Positions 1 to 9,164 are shown, numbered from the stretch's first letter. The stretch is 64,000 nucleotides of DNA from Arthrobacter ramosus (GCF_039535095.1 NZ_BAAAWN010000001.1:5146001-5210000); one strand, 5' to 3'. A program made the numbers and translations. Notes: generated from the letters alone by a model not told the origin.

Positions 1-2
1 AT

Positions 3-209
3 GCGCGGGAAGCTGAAGCCCAAGGTTTCGCCGCCCGGCTCGGGCGTGAATTGGGAGCTCTGGCTGATACTTTTGCCCGGGTTTCAGCCGGCGAGCCGAG
101 TAGTGAGCCTCGTCAGAAAAGCAGCCGTCCCGCCGTCGTGGTTGCTGTCCTGGATCCGGCAGCGGGTACGGAACAGATCCTTCAGGCGGTCCGGGACGCC
201 TTGGCTTAG
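3..209 (+). CDS. C-terminal part of an unknown protein (cut by window edge)
   Basis: The third frame is open from the window edge to a TAG at 207-209 and reads as an ordinary Ala/Arg/Glu-rich protein end. A hydrophobic stretch, PAVVVAVLDPAAGTEQ, sits about 25 residues before the stop. Codon use matches the neighbours. An overlapping frame starting at base 1 looks less protein-like and was set aside. I do not recognise the family. It is co-directional with the acyl-CoA dehydrogenase downstream, but an inverted repeat and about 105 bp separate them. Confidence 0.45.
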   Translation, partial: AREAEAQGFAARLGRELGALADTFARVSAGEPSSEPRQKSSRPAVVVAVLDPAAGTEQILQAVRDALA

Positions 210-231
210 CGTTTGATTCAGCAGAATCCTT

Positions 232-272
232 CGCTGACATTGAGTTCCTTGACATGAAACTGAGTGTCAGCG
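232..272. promoter_or_regulatory. Inverted repeat in promoter region of acyl-CoA dehydrogenase gene
   Basis: CGCTGACA (232-239) and TGTCAGCG (265-272) form 8-bp arms around 25 bp that contain a -35-like TTGACA (249-254). This lies 44 bp before the chosen start codon and could be an operator. No regulator gene is adjacent. Confidence 0.35.
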
Positions 273-315
273 CATGCTGGGAGTCGCAGATCGCAAACCC
301 AGAGCGAGGATTCCC

Positions 316-1581
316 ATGACGACGACGTCCGATAGCACTTCCGAAGAACTGGATGCCGTTTTCCCGGCGGGCACTGTTTTTCCGGCCGGGACCATGGAGC
401 CCGAGTACGTCCTGAACGAATCCCTGGACCCGGACCCGGCCTCCGTTTTCAAGGACATAAGCCGCGAAGACCGCGCTTACTGGGACCGTGCGCGGACCTT
501 TGTCCAGGACGAAGTGCTCCCGGTCATCACGGGGTACTGGGAGCGCGCGGAGTACCCGCTGCACCTGGTGAAGCGCCTGGGCGAACTTGATCTGCTGCGC
601 GACGGAATCGGCATCGACGGGTTCCCGGCCATGAGTAAGACCGCCGCCGGACTGGTCACGATGGAACTGAGCCGCGGGGACGGATCCATCGGTACAGTTG
701 TTGCGGTCCAGGGCGGCTTGGCTTTGCGGTCCGTGGCCGAATGCGGTTCCCCTGAGCAGCAGGTCCGCTGGCTTCCAGCGCTTTCCCGAGCCGAGGAATA
801 CGGCGCCTTCGCCCTGACCGAGCCGGCACACGGCTCCGATTCGGTGGGACTCGAGACGACTGCGACGCCCGTCGAGGGCGGCTATGTGCTCAACGGTGAA
901 AAGAAATGGATCGGCAACGGCTCGATCGGCGGCCTGACCGTCGTCTGGGCCCGTGGTGACGACGGGCAGGTTCACGGATACCTTGTCCCGCAGGATTCCC
1001 CCGGGTACTCCGCCACGACCATCGAAGGCAAGCTGTCACTCCGGGCCATCTGGCAGGCGCACATCCGCCTTGAGAATGTCTTCGTCCCGTCGAAGAACGT
1101 GCTCCCGGGTGCACGGAGTTTCAAGGACACGGCCCGGGTGCTCTTGGCGACCAGGCTGGGAGTGGCCTGGTCCGCCGTCGGGCATGCCACTGCCTGCTAC
1201 GAAACCGCGGTGCAATACGCCGCTCAACGCCGGCAGTTCGGCCGGCCGCTGGCTGCCTCGCAGATTGTGCAGGAGCGTCTTGCCCGTATGCATTCCGAGC
1301 TCGCCACCATGCAGCTTATGGTCATGCAGATGACCAGGCTGGACGAAGAGGGCGTGCTGACTCCCTCGCAGGCGGCGCTCGCGAAGTTCACGTGCACCCG
1401 GACTGCCCGCGGCATCGCCTCGAACGCACGCGACCTGCTCGGTGGCAACGGGATCTTGTTGGCCAACCGCGTGGCCCGGCACTTCGCCGACATAGAGGGC
1501 ATCCATACGTATGAAGGCACAGAGACTGTTCAAGCGTTGATTATCGGACGCTCGATTACGGGCATCTCCGCTTTCGCCTAA
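316..1581 (+). CDS. Acyl-CoA dehydrogenase, glutaryl-CoA dehydrogenase-like
   Basis: FAD-dependent acyl-CoA dehydrogenase of 421 aa. The family signature ALTEPAHGSDS lies near residue 167. The C-terminal IHTYEGTETVQALIIGR block carries a Glu near residue 400 where glutaryl-CoA dehydrogenases have the catalytic base, followed by the SITGISAF ending typical of that branch. The start at 316 is preferred over an in-frame ATG at 274 because AGCGAGGA lies just upstream of it. Glutaryl-CoA dehydrogenase oxidises and decarboxylates glutaryl-CoA to crotonyl-CoA in lysine and aromatic catabolism; the exact substrate here is inferred. No electron-transfer partner is adjacent. Confidence 0.85.
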   Translation: MTTTSDSTSEELDAVFPAGTVFPAGTMEPEYVLNESLDPDPASVFKDISREDRAYWDRARTFVQDEVLPVITGYWERAEYPLHLVKRLGELDLLRDGIGIDGFPAMSKTAAGLVTMELSRGDGSIGTVVAVQGGLALRSVAECGSPEQQVRWLPALSRAEEYGAFALTEPAHGSDSVGLETTATPVEGGYVLNGEKKWIGNGSIGGLTVVWARGDDGQVHGYLVPQDSPGYSATTIEGKLSLRAIWQAHIRLENVFVPSKNVLPGARSFKDTARVLLATRLGVAWSAVGHATACYETAVQYAAQRRQFGRPLAASQIVQERLARMHSELATMQLMVMQMTRLDEEGVLTPSQAALAKFTCTRTARGIASNARDLLGGNGILLANRVARHFADIEGIHTYEGTETVQALIIGRSITGISAFA

Positions 1582-1591
1582 GGGGGTCCCC

Positions 1592-1631
1592 CACCCCGGA
1601 CCCAGCCGCACCCCGGACCCAGCCGCACCCC
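1592..1631. repeat. 17-bp tandem repeat after a G5-T-C5 palindrome
   Basis: CACCCCGGACCCAGCCG occurs at 1592-1608 and again at 1609-1625, followed by a partial CACCCC. Directly before it, GGGGGTCCCCC (1582-1592) follows the acyl-CoA dehydrogenase stop codon. It lies in the convergent gap before the 32-bp repeat block. Confidence 0.7.
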
Positions 1632-1636
1632 CTGAG

Positions 1637-1711
1637 ACGCTCGCTCACCTATGTGGCCAAAATCCCGAACGCTCGCTCAGATATGAGCCCAATCGACGGA
1701 ACGCTCGCTCA
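1637..1711 (+). repeat. 32-bp-period repeat block, three units
   Basis: The 11-mer ACGCTCGCTCA occurs at 1637, 1669 and 1701, spaced exactly 32 bp. The intervening 21 bp vary, though the first two share the pattern (C/G)NTATGNG and an A-rich middle. The block fills the gap between the convergent acyl-CoA dehydrogenase and methyltransferase genes; the third unit ends 6 bp before the methyltransferase stop codon. The same motif and period recur at 8562, 10022 and 20669. Confidence 0.8.
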
Positions 1712-1716
1712 GGGCA

Positions 1717-2524
1717 CTACTCCACCACGGCGATCGCGAAGCCACCCCACGCACGTTTCTTCTTGGTCTCGCGACCAAGCCCACGCTGTTCGAGAAGCGC
1801 CAACCCGGAGGATAGGAGAAGGCCCGATAGGCGCTCCCGCGCGGGCGGTGTCCTGTCCACGCCGAACTTCAACGGTTGGCCGGCCGCTTTGGCCGCCGCC
1901 CTTCCGAACCGCCAGTACAGCGTGCCCGACTCGAGAGTCTCGGTTGTGAAGTAGTCGAAGGCGAGCAAACTGCCCTTCGCGCAACTCGCGACCTTGCGCA
2001 GCGTGTCCTCGATCGCTTCCCGGTCGAGGTACATCGTGACGCCTTCCCAGAGGAAAAGCGCCGGACGCCCGAGGTCGAACCCGGCGTCCACGAGTTTGGC
2101 GAGCCAATCATCCTTCTCGAAGTCCGCGGGCACGAACGCGACCTTGTGTACGTCGATTCCTGCCTTGTCCAGTATTTCGCGCTTGACCGCCTGGGTCTTT
2201 GGGGCATCTACCTCGAAGGAGTTGACGGGGGTCTCCCGCGGGAGGCGGTACGGGCGTGTGTCGAAGCCGGCGCCGAGGATGACCAACTGATCGATCCCTG
2301 GAAGGGCGCGCTCTACGGCGTTGTCGAAGAACGTGACCCTGGCCGACGCCTCGGCTTGTGGAGGTATCTCGCCGTCAAAGGGGTACCGGAAGGTCTTCGG
2401 GACGAAGCCCGTGACGCGGTGCGCGAAGATCGTCGGCCAGAATGCCAGCCGCTTGCCCAGCCAAGGAACGCCGGGCAGCAATGTTCAGGGCATAGAAAGC
2501 GACGGCGGCATCCGGCTTGCGCAT
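1717..2524 (-). pseudogene. Class I SAM-dependent methyltransferase (LCM/PPM1 type), 5' frameshift
   Basis: The main frame (1717-2481) encodes a methyltransferase with the SAM loop VILGAGFDTRPYRL and the ELFLWEGVTMYL-like motif (LFLWEGVTMYLDREAI here) of the leucine carboxyl methyltransferase-like family. It begins only at a TTG right after a stop. Upstream, an ATG at 2524 gives MRKPDAAVAFYALNIAA in another frame. Deleting one C from the CCC near 2475 would join NIAA to GVPWLGKRLAFW and give a normal N-terminus. The ATG lies 11 bp after the ptsH stop, so the gene was probably co-transcribed with ptsI-ptsH. The shift may be real or an assembly error. The substrate is unknown. Confidence 0.7.
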
Positions 2525-2534
2525 TTCCGGCCGC

Positions 2535-2813
2535 CTACTCCGCGTCGAGGTCCGTTTCCAGCAGTGTCACGAGGGAATCCAGGGCAGCGTCGGCGCCGTC
2601 GCCTTCCGCACGAAGCACCACGACGTCGCCCTTCGCCGCACCAAGCGTCATGAGCGAAAGGATGCTCGCGGCGTCGAGCGCGTCGTCGGCAGGCGAACCG
2701 GCCATCGCGATGGTCACTTCAACCGGGGATTCCCCCGCGGCTTCAGCAAAAATCGCAGCCGGGCGGGCGTGCAGTCCGGAGCGGCTGGCGATGGTGGCGG
2801 TGCGTTCGGGCAT
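2535..2813 (-). CDS. ptsH: Phosphocarrier protein HPr
   Basis: This 92-aa protein passes phosphate from enzyme I to the sugar-specific EIIA domains. The active-site motif GLHARPAA places the phosphorylated histidine at residue 15, exactly as in known HPr proteins. A Ser at residue 50, in ASILSLMTLGAAKGD, aligns with the regulatory Ser46 region of Gram-positive HPr; whether it is phosphorylated is unknown. It lies 39 bp downstream of ptsI and just before the methyltransferase gene on the same strand. Confidence 0.95.
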   Translation of the reverse strand: MPERTATIASRSGLHARPAAIFAEAAGESPVEVTIAMAGSPADDALDAASILSLMTLGAAKGDVVVLRAEGDGADAALDSLVTLLETDLDAE

Positions 2814-2852
2814 GGTTTCTCCTTGTGTTCAGGTAGGACGGTACGGCTGGGC

Positions 2853-4541
2853 TCAGAGCCCGAGTTCCTCGAGGATCGGCAGTTTGGCGCGGACCCAGGC
2901 CTTTGCGTCAAGCGCATCGGGTGCGCTTAGCGCCAGCCGTGCCAGCTCTTGCGCCTGTTCCAACGTCACCGTCTTGAGCACGGTTCCGACGGCGGCCAAA
3001 GACCGGGCGGTCATGGACAGTGTCGATACGCCCAGACCAACGAGCACGACGGCGAGGGCCGGGTCCGCGGCAGCCTCGCCGCAGACGCCAACGGGTTTGC
3101 CGTTGCCCTCTTCGGCGGAGCCCGCGACGGTCAGCTGCACGAGGCGGAGAACCGCGGGCTGCCAGGGGGTGTTGAGTTCGGCGAGGGGTCCGAGTTGCCG
3201 GTCGGCGGCCATGGCGTACTGCGTGAGGTCGTTGGTGCCGAGCGACGCGAAGCCCACGTGGCGCAGGACCGACGCCGAGGTCAATGCCGCCGAGGGAACT
3301 TCCACCATCACGCCGGGTGTCTTGATTCCCGCGGCGCCACACAGCGAGGCGAAACGGGCAGCCTCGGCCGCAGTCGAGATCATGGGTGCCATGACCCACA
3401 CTTCAGCTTCTGATTCGCCGGCCGCGATGGCGATGGCCTCGAGCTGGCGCTCCAAAACGCCAGGCGTCGTGAAGTCGGTACGGTAGCCGCGCACACCGAG
3501 GGCCGGGTTGGGCTCGGTGGCGTCGGTGAGGAAGGGAAGGGGCTTGTCCGCGCCGGCGTCGAGGGTCCGGAGCACCACTTTCTTTCCCGGGAAGGCATCG
3601 AACACGCCTCTGTACGCGGCGGCTTGTTCCAGAACGGTCGGTTCGGTGTCGCGTTCCAGGAAGCAGAATTCGGTGCGGAAAAGGCCCACGCCCTGTGCGC
3701 CCAGCGCGGCGGCTGCGGCAGCGTCCTTGGCCCCGCCGACGTTGGCGAGGAGGGGCACCAAGTGGCCGTCCGCCGTCGTGCCGTTTCCGTCAAAAACTGC
3801 CAGGGTGGCGGCATTTTCGACCCACGCGACGGCGGCCGCGCGCTGCTCTTCGGTGGGTTCGAGGGAGAGTGAACCGGCTGCGCCGTCAACAAAGGCTTCG
3901 GCGCCGTCAGGAATTTCGTCCACTCCGCGGGCCGCGACGACTGCGGGCAGCCCGAGTGAGCGCGCGATGATCGCCGTGTGGGACTGCGGTCCGCCACCCG
4001 AGGTGACCAGTGCTGTCACGATCGCTGGGTCCAGCGTTGCGGTATCGGCCGGGGCGAGGTCTTCGGCCACCAGGATGAACGGAGTGTCCGACGCCGGGAT
4101 CCCCGGGGCGGGGACCCCGCGAAGTTCGGCGACGATCCGCGCGCGGACGTCCAAGACATCGGTGGCACGCTCGGCCATGTATCCGCCCAGGTTGTGGAGC
4201 ATTTCGGACACGGAGGCGCCGGCTTCCCAGATGGCGCGTTCGGCGGAGCTGCCGTTGTTGTTGATGAGCTTCGTGGCCGACTTCAAGAGCATGGTGTCCT
4301 TAGCCATGAGCGCGGTGGCTTCCAGCACGGCCTTACCGTCTCCGCTGGCCTTGTCCGCGCGTGCTTTCAGTTCGTCGTGGACCGATTGGGCCGCAGCCTT
4401 CAGCCCGGCGACGGCTTCTTCCGCTGTGGTGGAAACGGCTAGCTGCTCGCCCGAAGGCGGTTCGCTGACTGGTTTGGGCATCTGACGGATAGTGCCAATG
4501 ACACGGCCGGGGCTGACGCCTACTCCTTGGAAATTCTGCAC
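2853..4541 (-). CDS. ptsI: Phosphoenolpyruvate-protein phosphotransferase, enzyme I
   Basis: Enzyme I takes phosphate from PEP and gives it to HPr, starting sugar uptake by the PTS. The phospho-histidine motif GGGPQSHTAIIARS puts the active His at residue 188. The PEP-binding barrel follows, with LGVRGYRTDF and a late GVCGEAA motif. The GTG at 4541 is preferred over an ATG 36 bp upstream because AGAGGA precedes it and the protein then begins with the usual QNFQGVGVSPG. It is about 560 aa, normal for the family. It is divergent from the tetR-mtlA-mtlD operon, so both arms probably respond to mannitol. Confidence 0.93.
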   Translation of the reverse strand: MQNFQGVGVSPGRVIGTIRQMPKPVSEPPSGEQLAVSTTAEEAVAGLKAAAQSVHDELKARADKASGDGKAVLEATALMAKDTMLLKSATKLINNNGSSAERAIWEAGASVSEMLHNLGGYMAERATDVLDVRARIVAELRGVPAPGIPASDTPFILVAEDLAPADTATLDPAIVTALVTSGGGPQSHTAIIARSLGLPAVVAARGVDEIPDGAEAFVDGAAGSLSLEPTEEQRAAAVAWVENAATLAVFDGNGTTADGHLVPLLANVGGAKDAAAAAALGAQGVGLFRTEFCFLERDTEPTVLEQAAAYRGVFDAFPGKKVVLRTLDAGADKPLPFLTDATEPNPALGVRGYRTDFTTPGVLERQLEAIAIAAGESEAEVWVMAPMISTAAEAARFASLCGAAGIKTPGVMVEVPSAALTSASVLRHVGFASLGTNDLTQYAMAADRQLGPLAELNTPWQPAVLRLVQLTVAGSAEEGNGKPVGVCGEAAADPALAVVLVGLGVSTLSMTARSLAAVGTVLKTVTLEQAQELARLALSAPDALDAKAWVRAKLPILEELGL

Positions 4542-4625
4542 TGAAATCCTCTGTTCCTGCTCTCGGATCGGACCCACCGGCTGCGGCGCCTCGGGGTCCG
4601 AAAAAATCTCCTGTGACTCACTTCA

Positions 4626-4640
4626 TATAGCGTTGCTATA
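4626..4640. promoter_or_regulatory. 15-bp palindromic operator between ptsI and tetR
   Basis: TATAGC-GTT-GCTATA is a perfect inverted repeat, 19 bp before the tetR start and about 85 bp from the ptsI start. Its AT-rich arms stand out against GC-rich surroundings and may include a -10 element. It is the natural candidate site for the adjacent TetR protein (inference). Confidence 0.6.
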
Positions 4641-4658
4641 GGTGCTAGGGTAGCGGCT

Positions 4659-5381
4659 ATGAGTTTCGATGACCAGCTTCCGCCCAAAACTCGGCTGCTC
4701 CGTGCAGCTGCCGAGTTGCTGGCGAATTCGGACGGGTCACCGGTCTCTACGCGCCAAATCACCAAACTTGCCGGCGTCACGGCGCCCACGCTTTACCACC
4801 ACTTCGGCGACAAGGAGGGGCTGTTCGACGCCGTCGTTGCAGCCGGCTTCGAGGAGTACGTGGCGGGAGAGCGGGACTTCGCACCCTCTGGGGAACCCCT
4901 GGAGGATGTCCGCCGGATGTGGGACAACCACGTCCAGTTCGGACTTACCCAACCGCACCTTTACCTGGTGATGTTCGGCAACATCCGTCCGGAAAGCAGG
5001 CCGGCCATCGTGGCTGATGCCGAGTCGCTTCTGGAGGAGATGCTGAGCAAGGCAGCCATTGCCGGGCAGATCAACGTACCCCCGCGCGAGGCAGCCAGGA
5101 GCATCCTGGCGGCCAACGTTGGCGTCACGCTCATGCTCATTGCAGAGCCTTTGGAAGACCGGAACCTCGAGCTCTCCACCATGACCCGGGATTCCATGAT
5201 TTTCGCCGTGTCCACGGAAACAGCCCGTGGCGCCGCAGCAGACGACTCCGGCAAGTCGTCCGTTGTTGTTGCGGCAATCGCGCTGAATGCGGCACTCCAA
5301 GCCTCACATTCAGACCAGCTATCCAGTTCGGAACTGAAGCTTTTCCTTGAATGGCTTCACCGAATCTCCAGCAGCTCCTAG
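4659..5381 (+). CDS. TetR-family regulator of the mannitol PTS region
   Basis: This 240-aa protein has an N-terminal TetR helix-turn-helix: STRQITKLAGVTAPTLYHHFGDKEGLFDAV, residues ~30-60 (read as two adjoining parts, recognition helix APTLYHHFG). The C-terminal ligand domain is not diagnostic. It sits between the divergent ptsI and the co-directional mtlA, 69 bp upstream of the latter. It probably represses both arms through the palindrome at 4626-4640 and perhaps those at 5394 and 5412. The ligand is unknown; mannitol-1-phosphate or a related metabolite is an inference from position. Confidence 0.85.
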   Translation: MSFDDQLPPKTRLLRAAAELLANSDGSPVSTRQITKLAGVTAPTLYHHFGDKEGLFDAVVAAGFEEYVAGERDFAPSGEPLEDVRRMWDNHVQFGLTQPHLYLVMFGNIRPESRPAIVADAESLLEEMLSKAAIAGQINVPPREAARSILAANVGVTLMLIAEPLEDRNLELSTMTRDSMIFAVSTETARGAAADDSGKSSVVVAAIALNAALQASHSDQLSSSELKLFLEWLHRISSSS

Positions 5382-5393
5382 AGCTGTCCTCCT

Positions 5394-5429
5394 TCGATAG
5401 ATATCGACTGATCCCGCACTGATGCGGGA
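5394..5429. promoter_or_regulatory. Two adjacent inverted repeats upstream of mtlA
   Basis: TCGATA-GA-TATCGA (5394-5407) and TCCCGCA-CTGA-TGCGGGA (5412-5429) lie in the 69-bp gap between tetR and mtlA. The second could form a hairpin in mRNA; the first looks like a protein site. The mtlA ribosome site TTAGGAA follows. Confidence 0.5.
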
Positions 5430-5450
5430 CTCGCGTTAGGAATTCACACA

Positions 5451-7406
5451 ATGGCAACAGCGTCAGTTGCGAAACAGCGCACCAGCGTGCGCGTTGGTGT
5501 CCAAAAGTTCGGAACGTTCCTTTCGGGCATGATCATGCCCAATATCGGGGCCTTCATTGCATGGGGCATCATCACCGCCCTGTTCATCCCGGCCGGGTTC
5601 TTGCCCAACGCGGACCTGGCCAAACTCGTGGGCCCCATGATCACGTACCTGTTGCCGCTCCTGATTGGCTACACCGGCGGCCGGGCGGTCCATGGCATCC
5701 GCGGCGGCGTGGTGGGAGCCGTCGCCACCATGGGTGTGATTGTGGGTACGGATATTCCGATGTTCATCGGTGCCATGCTCATGGGCCCACTCACGGCCTG
5801 GATCATGAAGAAGCTTGACAAGGTATGGGAAGGCCGGGTCAAGCCGGGCTTCGAGATGCTGATCGACAACTTCTCCGCAGGCATCGTCGGTGCCGCCCTG
5901 GCCATCTTCGGCATGTTGGTCATCGGCCCGGTGGTGAAGGCCTTCAGTGACGGCGCGAGCGCCGTCGTCGAATTCCTGGTCCACAACGGACTTCTCCCGC
6001 TGACCAGCATCTTCATCGAACCAGCCAAGGTCCTGTTCCTCAACAACGCAGTCAACCACGGCATCCTCACGCCGCTCGGTACGGAACAAGCGTTGCAAAA
6101 CGGCAAGTCCATCCTGTTCCTGCTGGAGGCCAACCCCGGCCCGGGCGTCGGCGTCCTGCTCGCGTACATGATCTTCGGCAAGGGCCTGGCACGGGCATCC
6201 GCTCCCGGCGCCGCGCTCATCCAGTTTGTCGGCGGCATCCACGAGATCTACTTCCCGTACATTCTCATGAAGCCGATCCTCATCCTCGCCACGATCGCAG
6301 GCGGCATGACCGGCATCTTCACCTTGGTGGTCACCGGAGCGGGCTTGCGTTCGCCGGCAGCCCCGGGCAGCATCATCGCGGTCTTTGCCGCGACGGCGAA
6401 GGACAGCTACTTTGGCGTGGGACTGTCTGTGCTCCTCGCAGCCACAGTGTCCTTCCTGATCGCCTCCGTGATCCTGCGGACCAGCAAGACCACCGATGTG
6501 GACGCGCTGGGCCAGGCAACGTCCAGGATGGAAGAGCTCAAGGGCAAGAAGAGTTCCGTTTCCTCCGCCCTCCTGGGCGCCGGTGGCGGTACCGCCGTCC
6601 TGACCCGTCCCATCGAGAACATCGTGTTTGCGTGCGACGCCGGCATGGGCTCCAGCGCCATGGGTGCCTCGGTGCTGCGCAACAAGATCAAGGCAGCCGG
6701 TTTCCCGGACGTCAAGGTCACGAACTCGGCCATTGCCAACCTCAGCGACACCTACGACGTCGTGGTCACGCACCAGGACCTGACAGAACGCGCCCGGCCG
6801 GTCACCTCCAGCGCCGTGCACGTCTCCGTGGACAACTTCATGAACAGTCCCCGGTACGAAGAGATTGTGGAACTGGTCAAGAGCAGCAACGCCGGAGCCG
6901 GCGCTGAGGGCTCGACGACGGTTGCCGAACCTGCCGCCGGTGCCCACGCCGCCCAGCCGGCCGCCGTCGGGGGCAAGGGTGTCCTGCTCCCCGAAAGCGT
7001 GATCCTCAACGGCACCGCGACGGACCGTGACTCGGCCATCGACGAAGCCGGCAAGCTCCTGCTGGACCGCGGCTCCGTGGACATGGGCTACATTCGCGCC
7101 ATGCATGAGCGCGAGGAATCCGTGTCCACGTACATGGGCAGCTTCCTGGCCATCCCGCACGGCACGAACGCTGCCAAGGACCACATCCTGCACTCCGGTG
7201 TGTCGATCGTCCGCTACCCCGAGGGCATCGACTGGGGAGGCAAGCAGGTCAAGTTCGTCGTCGGCGTCGCCGGCATCAACAACGAGCACCTCCACATCCT
7301 GTCCTCCATCGCCAAGATCTTCACGGACAAGGCGCAAGTGGCCCAGCTTGAGCAGGCCACGTCGGTGCAGGAAGTCCTGGATCTGTTCGGAAAGGTCAAC
7401 GCGTAG
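5451..7406 (+). CDS. mtlA: Mannitol-specific PTS enzyme IICBA
   Basis: A 651-aa membrane transporter that imports and phosphorylates mannitol to mannitol-1-phosphate. The IIC domain (about residues 15-350) has many membrane segments and the [13 protein letters not shown] start typical of MtlA. The IIB domain follows, with the phospho-cysteine in [13 protein letters not shown] at Cys395. The C-terminal IIA domain (about 515-651) has the phospho-histidine in [11 protein letters not shown] at His570. An Ala/Gly/Pro-rich linker joins IIB and IIA. It overlaps mtlD by one base and receives phosphate from the divergently encoded PtsI/HPr. Confidence 0.95.
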   Translation: MATASVAKQRTSVRVGVQKFGTFLSGMIMPNIGAFIAWGIITALFIPAGFLPNADLAKLVGPMITYLLPLLIGYTGGRAVHGIRGGVVGAVATMGVIVGTDIPMFIGAMLMGPLTAWIMKKLDKVWEGRVKPGFEMLIDNFSAGIVGAALAIFGMLVIGPVVKAFSDGASAVVEFLVHNGLLPLTSIFIEPAKVLFLNNAVNHGILTPLGTEQALQNGKSILFLLEANPGPGVGVLLAYMIFGKGLARASAPGAALIQFVGGIHEIYFPYILMKPILILATIAGGMTGIFTLVVTGAGLRSPAAPGSIIAVFAATAKDSYFGVGLSVLLAATVSFLIASVILRTSKTTDVDALGQATSRMEELKGKKSSVSSALLGAGGGTAVLTRPIENIVFACDAGMGSSAMGASVLRNKIKAAGFPDVKVTNSAIANLSDTYDVVVTHQDLTERARPVTSSAVHVSVDNFMNSPRYEEIVELVKSSNAGAGAEGSTTVAEPAAGAHAAQPAAVGGKGVLLPESVILNGTATDRDSAIDEAGKLLLDRGSVDMGYIRAMHEREESVSTYMGSFLAIPHGTNAAKDHILHSGVSIVRYPEGIDWGGKQVKFVVGVAGINNEHLHILSSIAKIFTDKAQVAQLEQATSVQEVLDLFGKVNA

Positions 7407-8554
7407 TGAAGGCAGTCCATTTCGGGGCAGGGAACATCGGACGAGGATTCGTCGGCTTGCTGCTGCACGAGGCTGGATATGAGGTGGTCTTCGCCGATGT
7501 TGCGGATGCCTTGATCAGCCAGCTCGCCTCCGCGACCTCCTACGAGGTCCACGAGGTCGGCGAAAACGCGGCGGTCAAGACCGTGTCCGGTTTCCGGGCC
7601 CTGAATTCGGGCACCGAAGAGGTTGCCGTCGTCGCGGAAATCGCGACGGCGGACCTCGTCACCACCGCGGTGGGGCCGCACATCCTCAAGTTCGTGGCGC
7701 CGGTGATCGCGCGGGGGATCGCCGGCCGCTCGCCGTCGTTGGCTCCGTTGCAAGTCATGGCCTGCGAGAACGCGATCAACGCCACGGACCTCCTGCATTC
7801 CGAAGTGGAAGCCGCTTGGGACGGTGCCGCCGGTGACCTTTCCTCCGCTGCTGTGTTTGCGAATACGGCGGTGGACAGGATTGTCCCCAACCAGGCGCCA
7901 GGCCAAGGCCTGGACGTCACTGTGGAGACCTTTTACGAGTGGGTCATCGACCGCACGCCGTTCGCGGGGAAGGCGCCGGTGATCCCCGGCGCAACCTTCG
8001 TGGACGAACTCGGTCCGTATATCGAACGGAAGCTGTTCACGGTCAACACGGGACACGCTTCGGCGGCGTACTTCGGCTACGGCGCCGGCCTCGAGAAGAT
8101 CTCCGATGCGATGGCCGATGCCTCCGTGGCCGCCCGGGTGCGGGCCGTGTTGGAGGAGACCAAGCAGCTTCTCGTGGCCAAACACGGCTTCGTCGAAGCT
8201 GAGCAGGAAGCGTACGTGCAGAAGATCCTGTCCCGCTTCACCAACCCGTACCTGCCGGACACTGTGAACCGGGTAGGCCGTGCTCCGCTCCGCAAGCTGG
8301 GCCGGCACGAACGGTTCATCGGACCGGCTGCGGAACTCGCCGAGCGCGGAGTCACTCCCGTTGCCTTGCTCGACGCGATGTCCGCTGCCCTGCGGTTCGA
8401 CGACGGAGCAGACGACGAAGCCGTGGAACTCGCCCGGATGCTTGCCGAGATGGACGCCGCCGAGGCGGTCGAGCGCATCACTGACCTGCCGTCGTCGCAC
8501 CCGTTGTTCCCCCAGGTGCTGAAGCTGATCGAAGACCGCAAGGCCGAGGCCTAA
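7406..8554 (+). CDS. mtlD: Mannitol-1-phosphate 5-dehydrogenase
   Basis: Oxidises mannitol-1-phosphate to fructose-6-phosphate with NAD+. It begins with the Rossmann motif [12 protein letters not shown] at residues 6-17 and is 382 aa, the usual size for MtlD. The GTG start shares one base with the mtlA stop (TAGTG), implying translational coupling. Later blocks VNTGHA and [14 protein letters not shown] fit the polyol dehydrogenase family. It is the last gene of the tetR-mtlA-mtlD unit and is followed by two 32-bp repeat units and a strong hairpin. Confidence 0.95.
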   Translation: MKAVHFGAGNIGRGFVGLLLHEAGYEVVFADVADALISQLASATSYEVHEVGENAAVKTVSGFRALNSGTEEVAVVAEIATADLVTTAVGPHILKFVAPVIARGIAGRSPSLAPLQVMACENAINATDLLHSEVEAAWDGAAGDLSSAAVFANTAVDRIVPNQAPGQGLDVTVETFYEWVIDRTPFAGKAPVIPGATFVDELGPYIERKLFTVNTGHASAAYFGYGAGLEKISDAMADASVAARVRAVLEETKQLLVAKHGFVEAEQEAYVQKILSRFTNPYLPDTVNRVGRAPLRKLGRHERFIGPAAELAERGVTPVALLDAMSAALRFDDGADDEAVELARMLAEMDAAEAVERITDLPSSHPLFPQVLKLIEDRKAEA

Positions 8555-8561
8555 ACCCCGG

Positions 8562-8604
8562 ACGCTCGCTCAGATATACGGGTTTTTCGCCGAACGCTAG
8601 CTCA
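8562..8604 (+). repeat. 32-bp-period repeat block, two units, running into a terminator
   Basis: ACGCTCGCTCA at 8562-8572 and ACGCTAGCTCA at 8594-8604 are 32 bp apart. The first unit starts 7 bp after the mtlD stop. The second unit's last bases form the first bases of the terminator stem at 8601. A degenerate unit on the other strand (TAAGCGGGCGT, 8654-8664) lies just after the marR stop. Confidence 0.75.
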
Positions 8605-8635
8605 CCCTCCTTCACTTGATGTGAAGGAGGGTGAG
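8601..8635. terminator. Bidirectional hairpin terminator between mtlD and marR
   Basis: Fifteen perfect base pairs, CTCACCCTCCTTCAC (8601-8615) with its complement at 8621-8635, and a 5-nt loop TTGAT. It lies between convergent genes. The core CCTCCTTCAC recurs in the hairpin at 9966-10003. Confidence 0.8.
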
Positions 8636-8667
8636 CGCTTTGGTCTCTAAAAGTAAGCGGGCGTCAA

Positions 8668-9156
8668 TTAGTTGCCGAGTTCTTCCGACGCCGTTCGTCC
8701 GGCGGCCTGGACGCGCCGCAGAAAGTCGGTAATCACGGCGATTTCAGCATCGTCGTAGTCTGCACAGATGGTGTCCATGAGGCTGTTCATTCCCGAGTAG
8801 AGCCGGAACATCTCGGCGTTACTGTCGGGAAGGACCCGGATCACCACGGCGCGCCGGTCGGACGGATCGCGTTCCCGGACAATCCAGCCTCGGCGTTCAA
8901 GTCGGTCGAGGATGCCGGTCATGGTGGCTGGGTGCAGGCCGGCGTGTTTGGCCAACATGCTCGGGCTAAGCGGCCCCCGGCTCGAGATCAGGTCAAGACA
9001 ATCGAGGTCAACGTCCTTCAGCTCGGCTTTGGCCCCGACCTGGTGATTGAGCACGGATAGTTGCACTCGTACGCTGCGAAGCTCGGCCTTGAGCTCAGCA
9101 ACAGCACGCCGCCGAAGGCGAGGATTCGCAGCTTCCCGATTTGATATGGAACTCAT
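8668..9156 (-). CDS. MarR-family transcriptional regulator
   Basis: A 162-aa winged-helix regulator. The core LSPSMLAKHAGLHPATMTG (recognition helix) with LERRGWIVRERDPSDRRAV (wing) lies at about residues 63-105 and is classic MarR. It is divergent from the NAD(P)-binding protein gene 60 bp away, which it probably controls together with itself. The shared gap holds AT-rich half sites such as CATATGATATC. The inducer is unknown. Confidence 0.85.
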   Translation of the reverse strand: MSSISNREAANPRLRRRAVAELKAELRSVRVQLSVLNHQVGAKAELKDVDLDCLDLISSRGPLSPSMLAKHAGLHPATMTGILDRLERRGWIVRERDPSDRRAVVIRVLPDSNAEMFRLYSGMNSLMDTICADYDDAEIAVITDFLRRVQAAGRTASEELGN

Positions 9157-9164
9157 ATGATATC
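9143..9164. promoter_or_regulatory. Possible MarR operator in divergent promoter
   Basis: GATAT (9143-9147) and ATATC (9160-9164) are inverted around CATATG, spanning the marR start codon. The arms are short, so this is a weak call based on symmetry and position. Confidence 0.3.

Noticed and set aside
1637..1711. Regular 32-bp repeats considered as a CRISPR array
   Set aside because: Only an 11-bp core is conserved, blocks hold two to five units, spacers are partly conserved between units and loci, orientation varies, and no cas genes are present.
1876..3486. Long open frame of 536 codons on the plus strand
   Set aside because: It is antisense to the methyltransferase, ptsH and ptsI, which have clear family motifs. 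High-GC DNA keeps such mirror frames open by chance.
5463..7337. 624-codon frame antisense to mtlA
   Set aside because: Its product is His/Asp/Gly/Arg-rich without any domain, and mtlA on the other strand has all PTS motifs.
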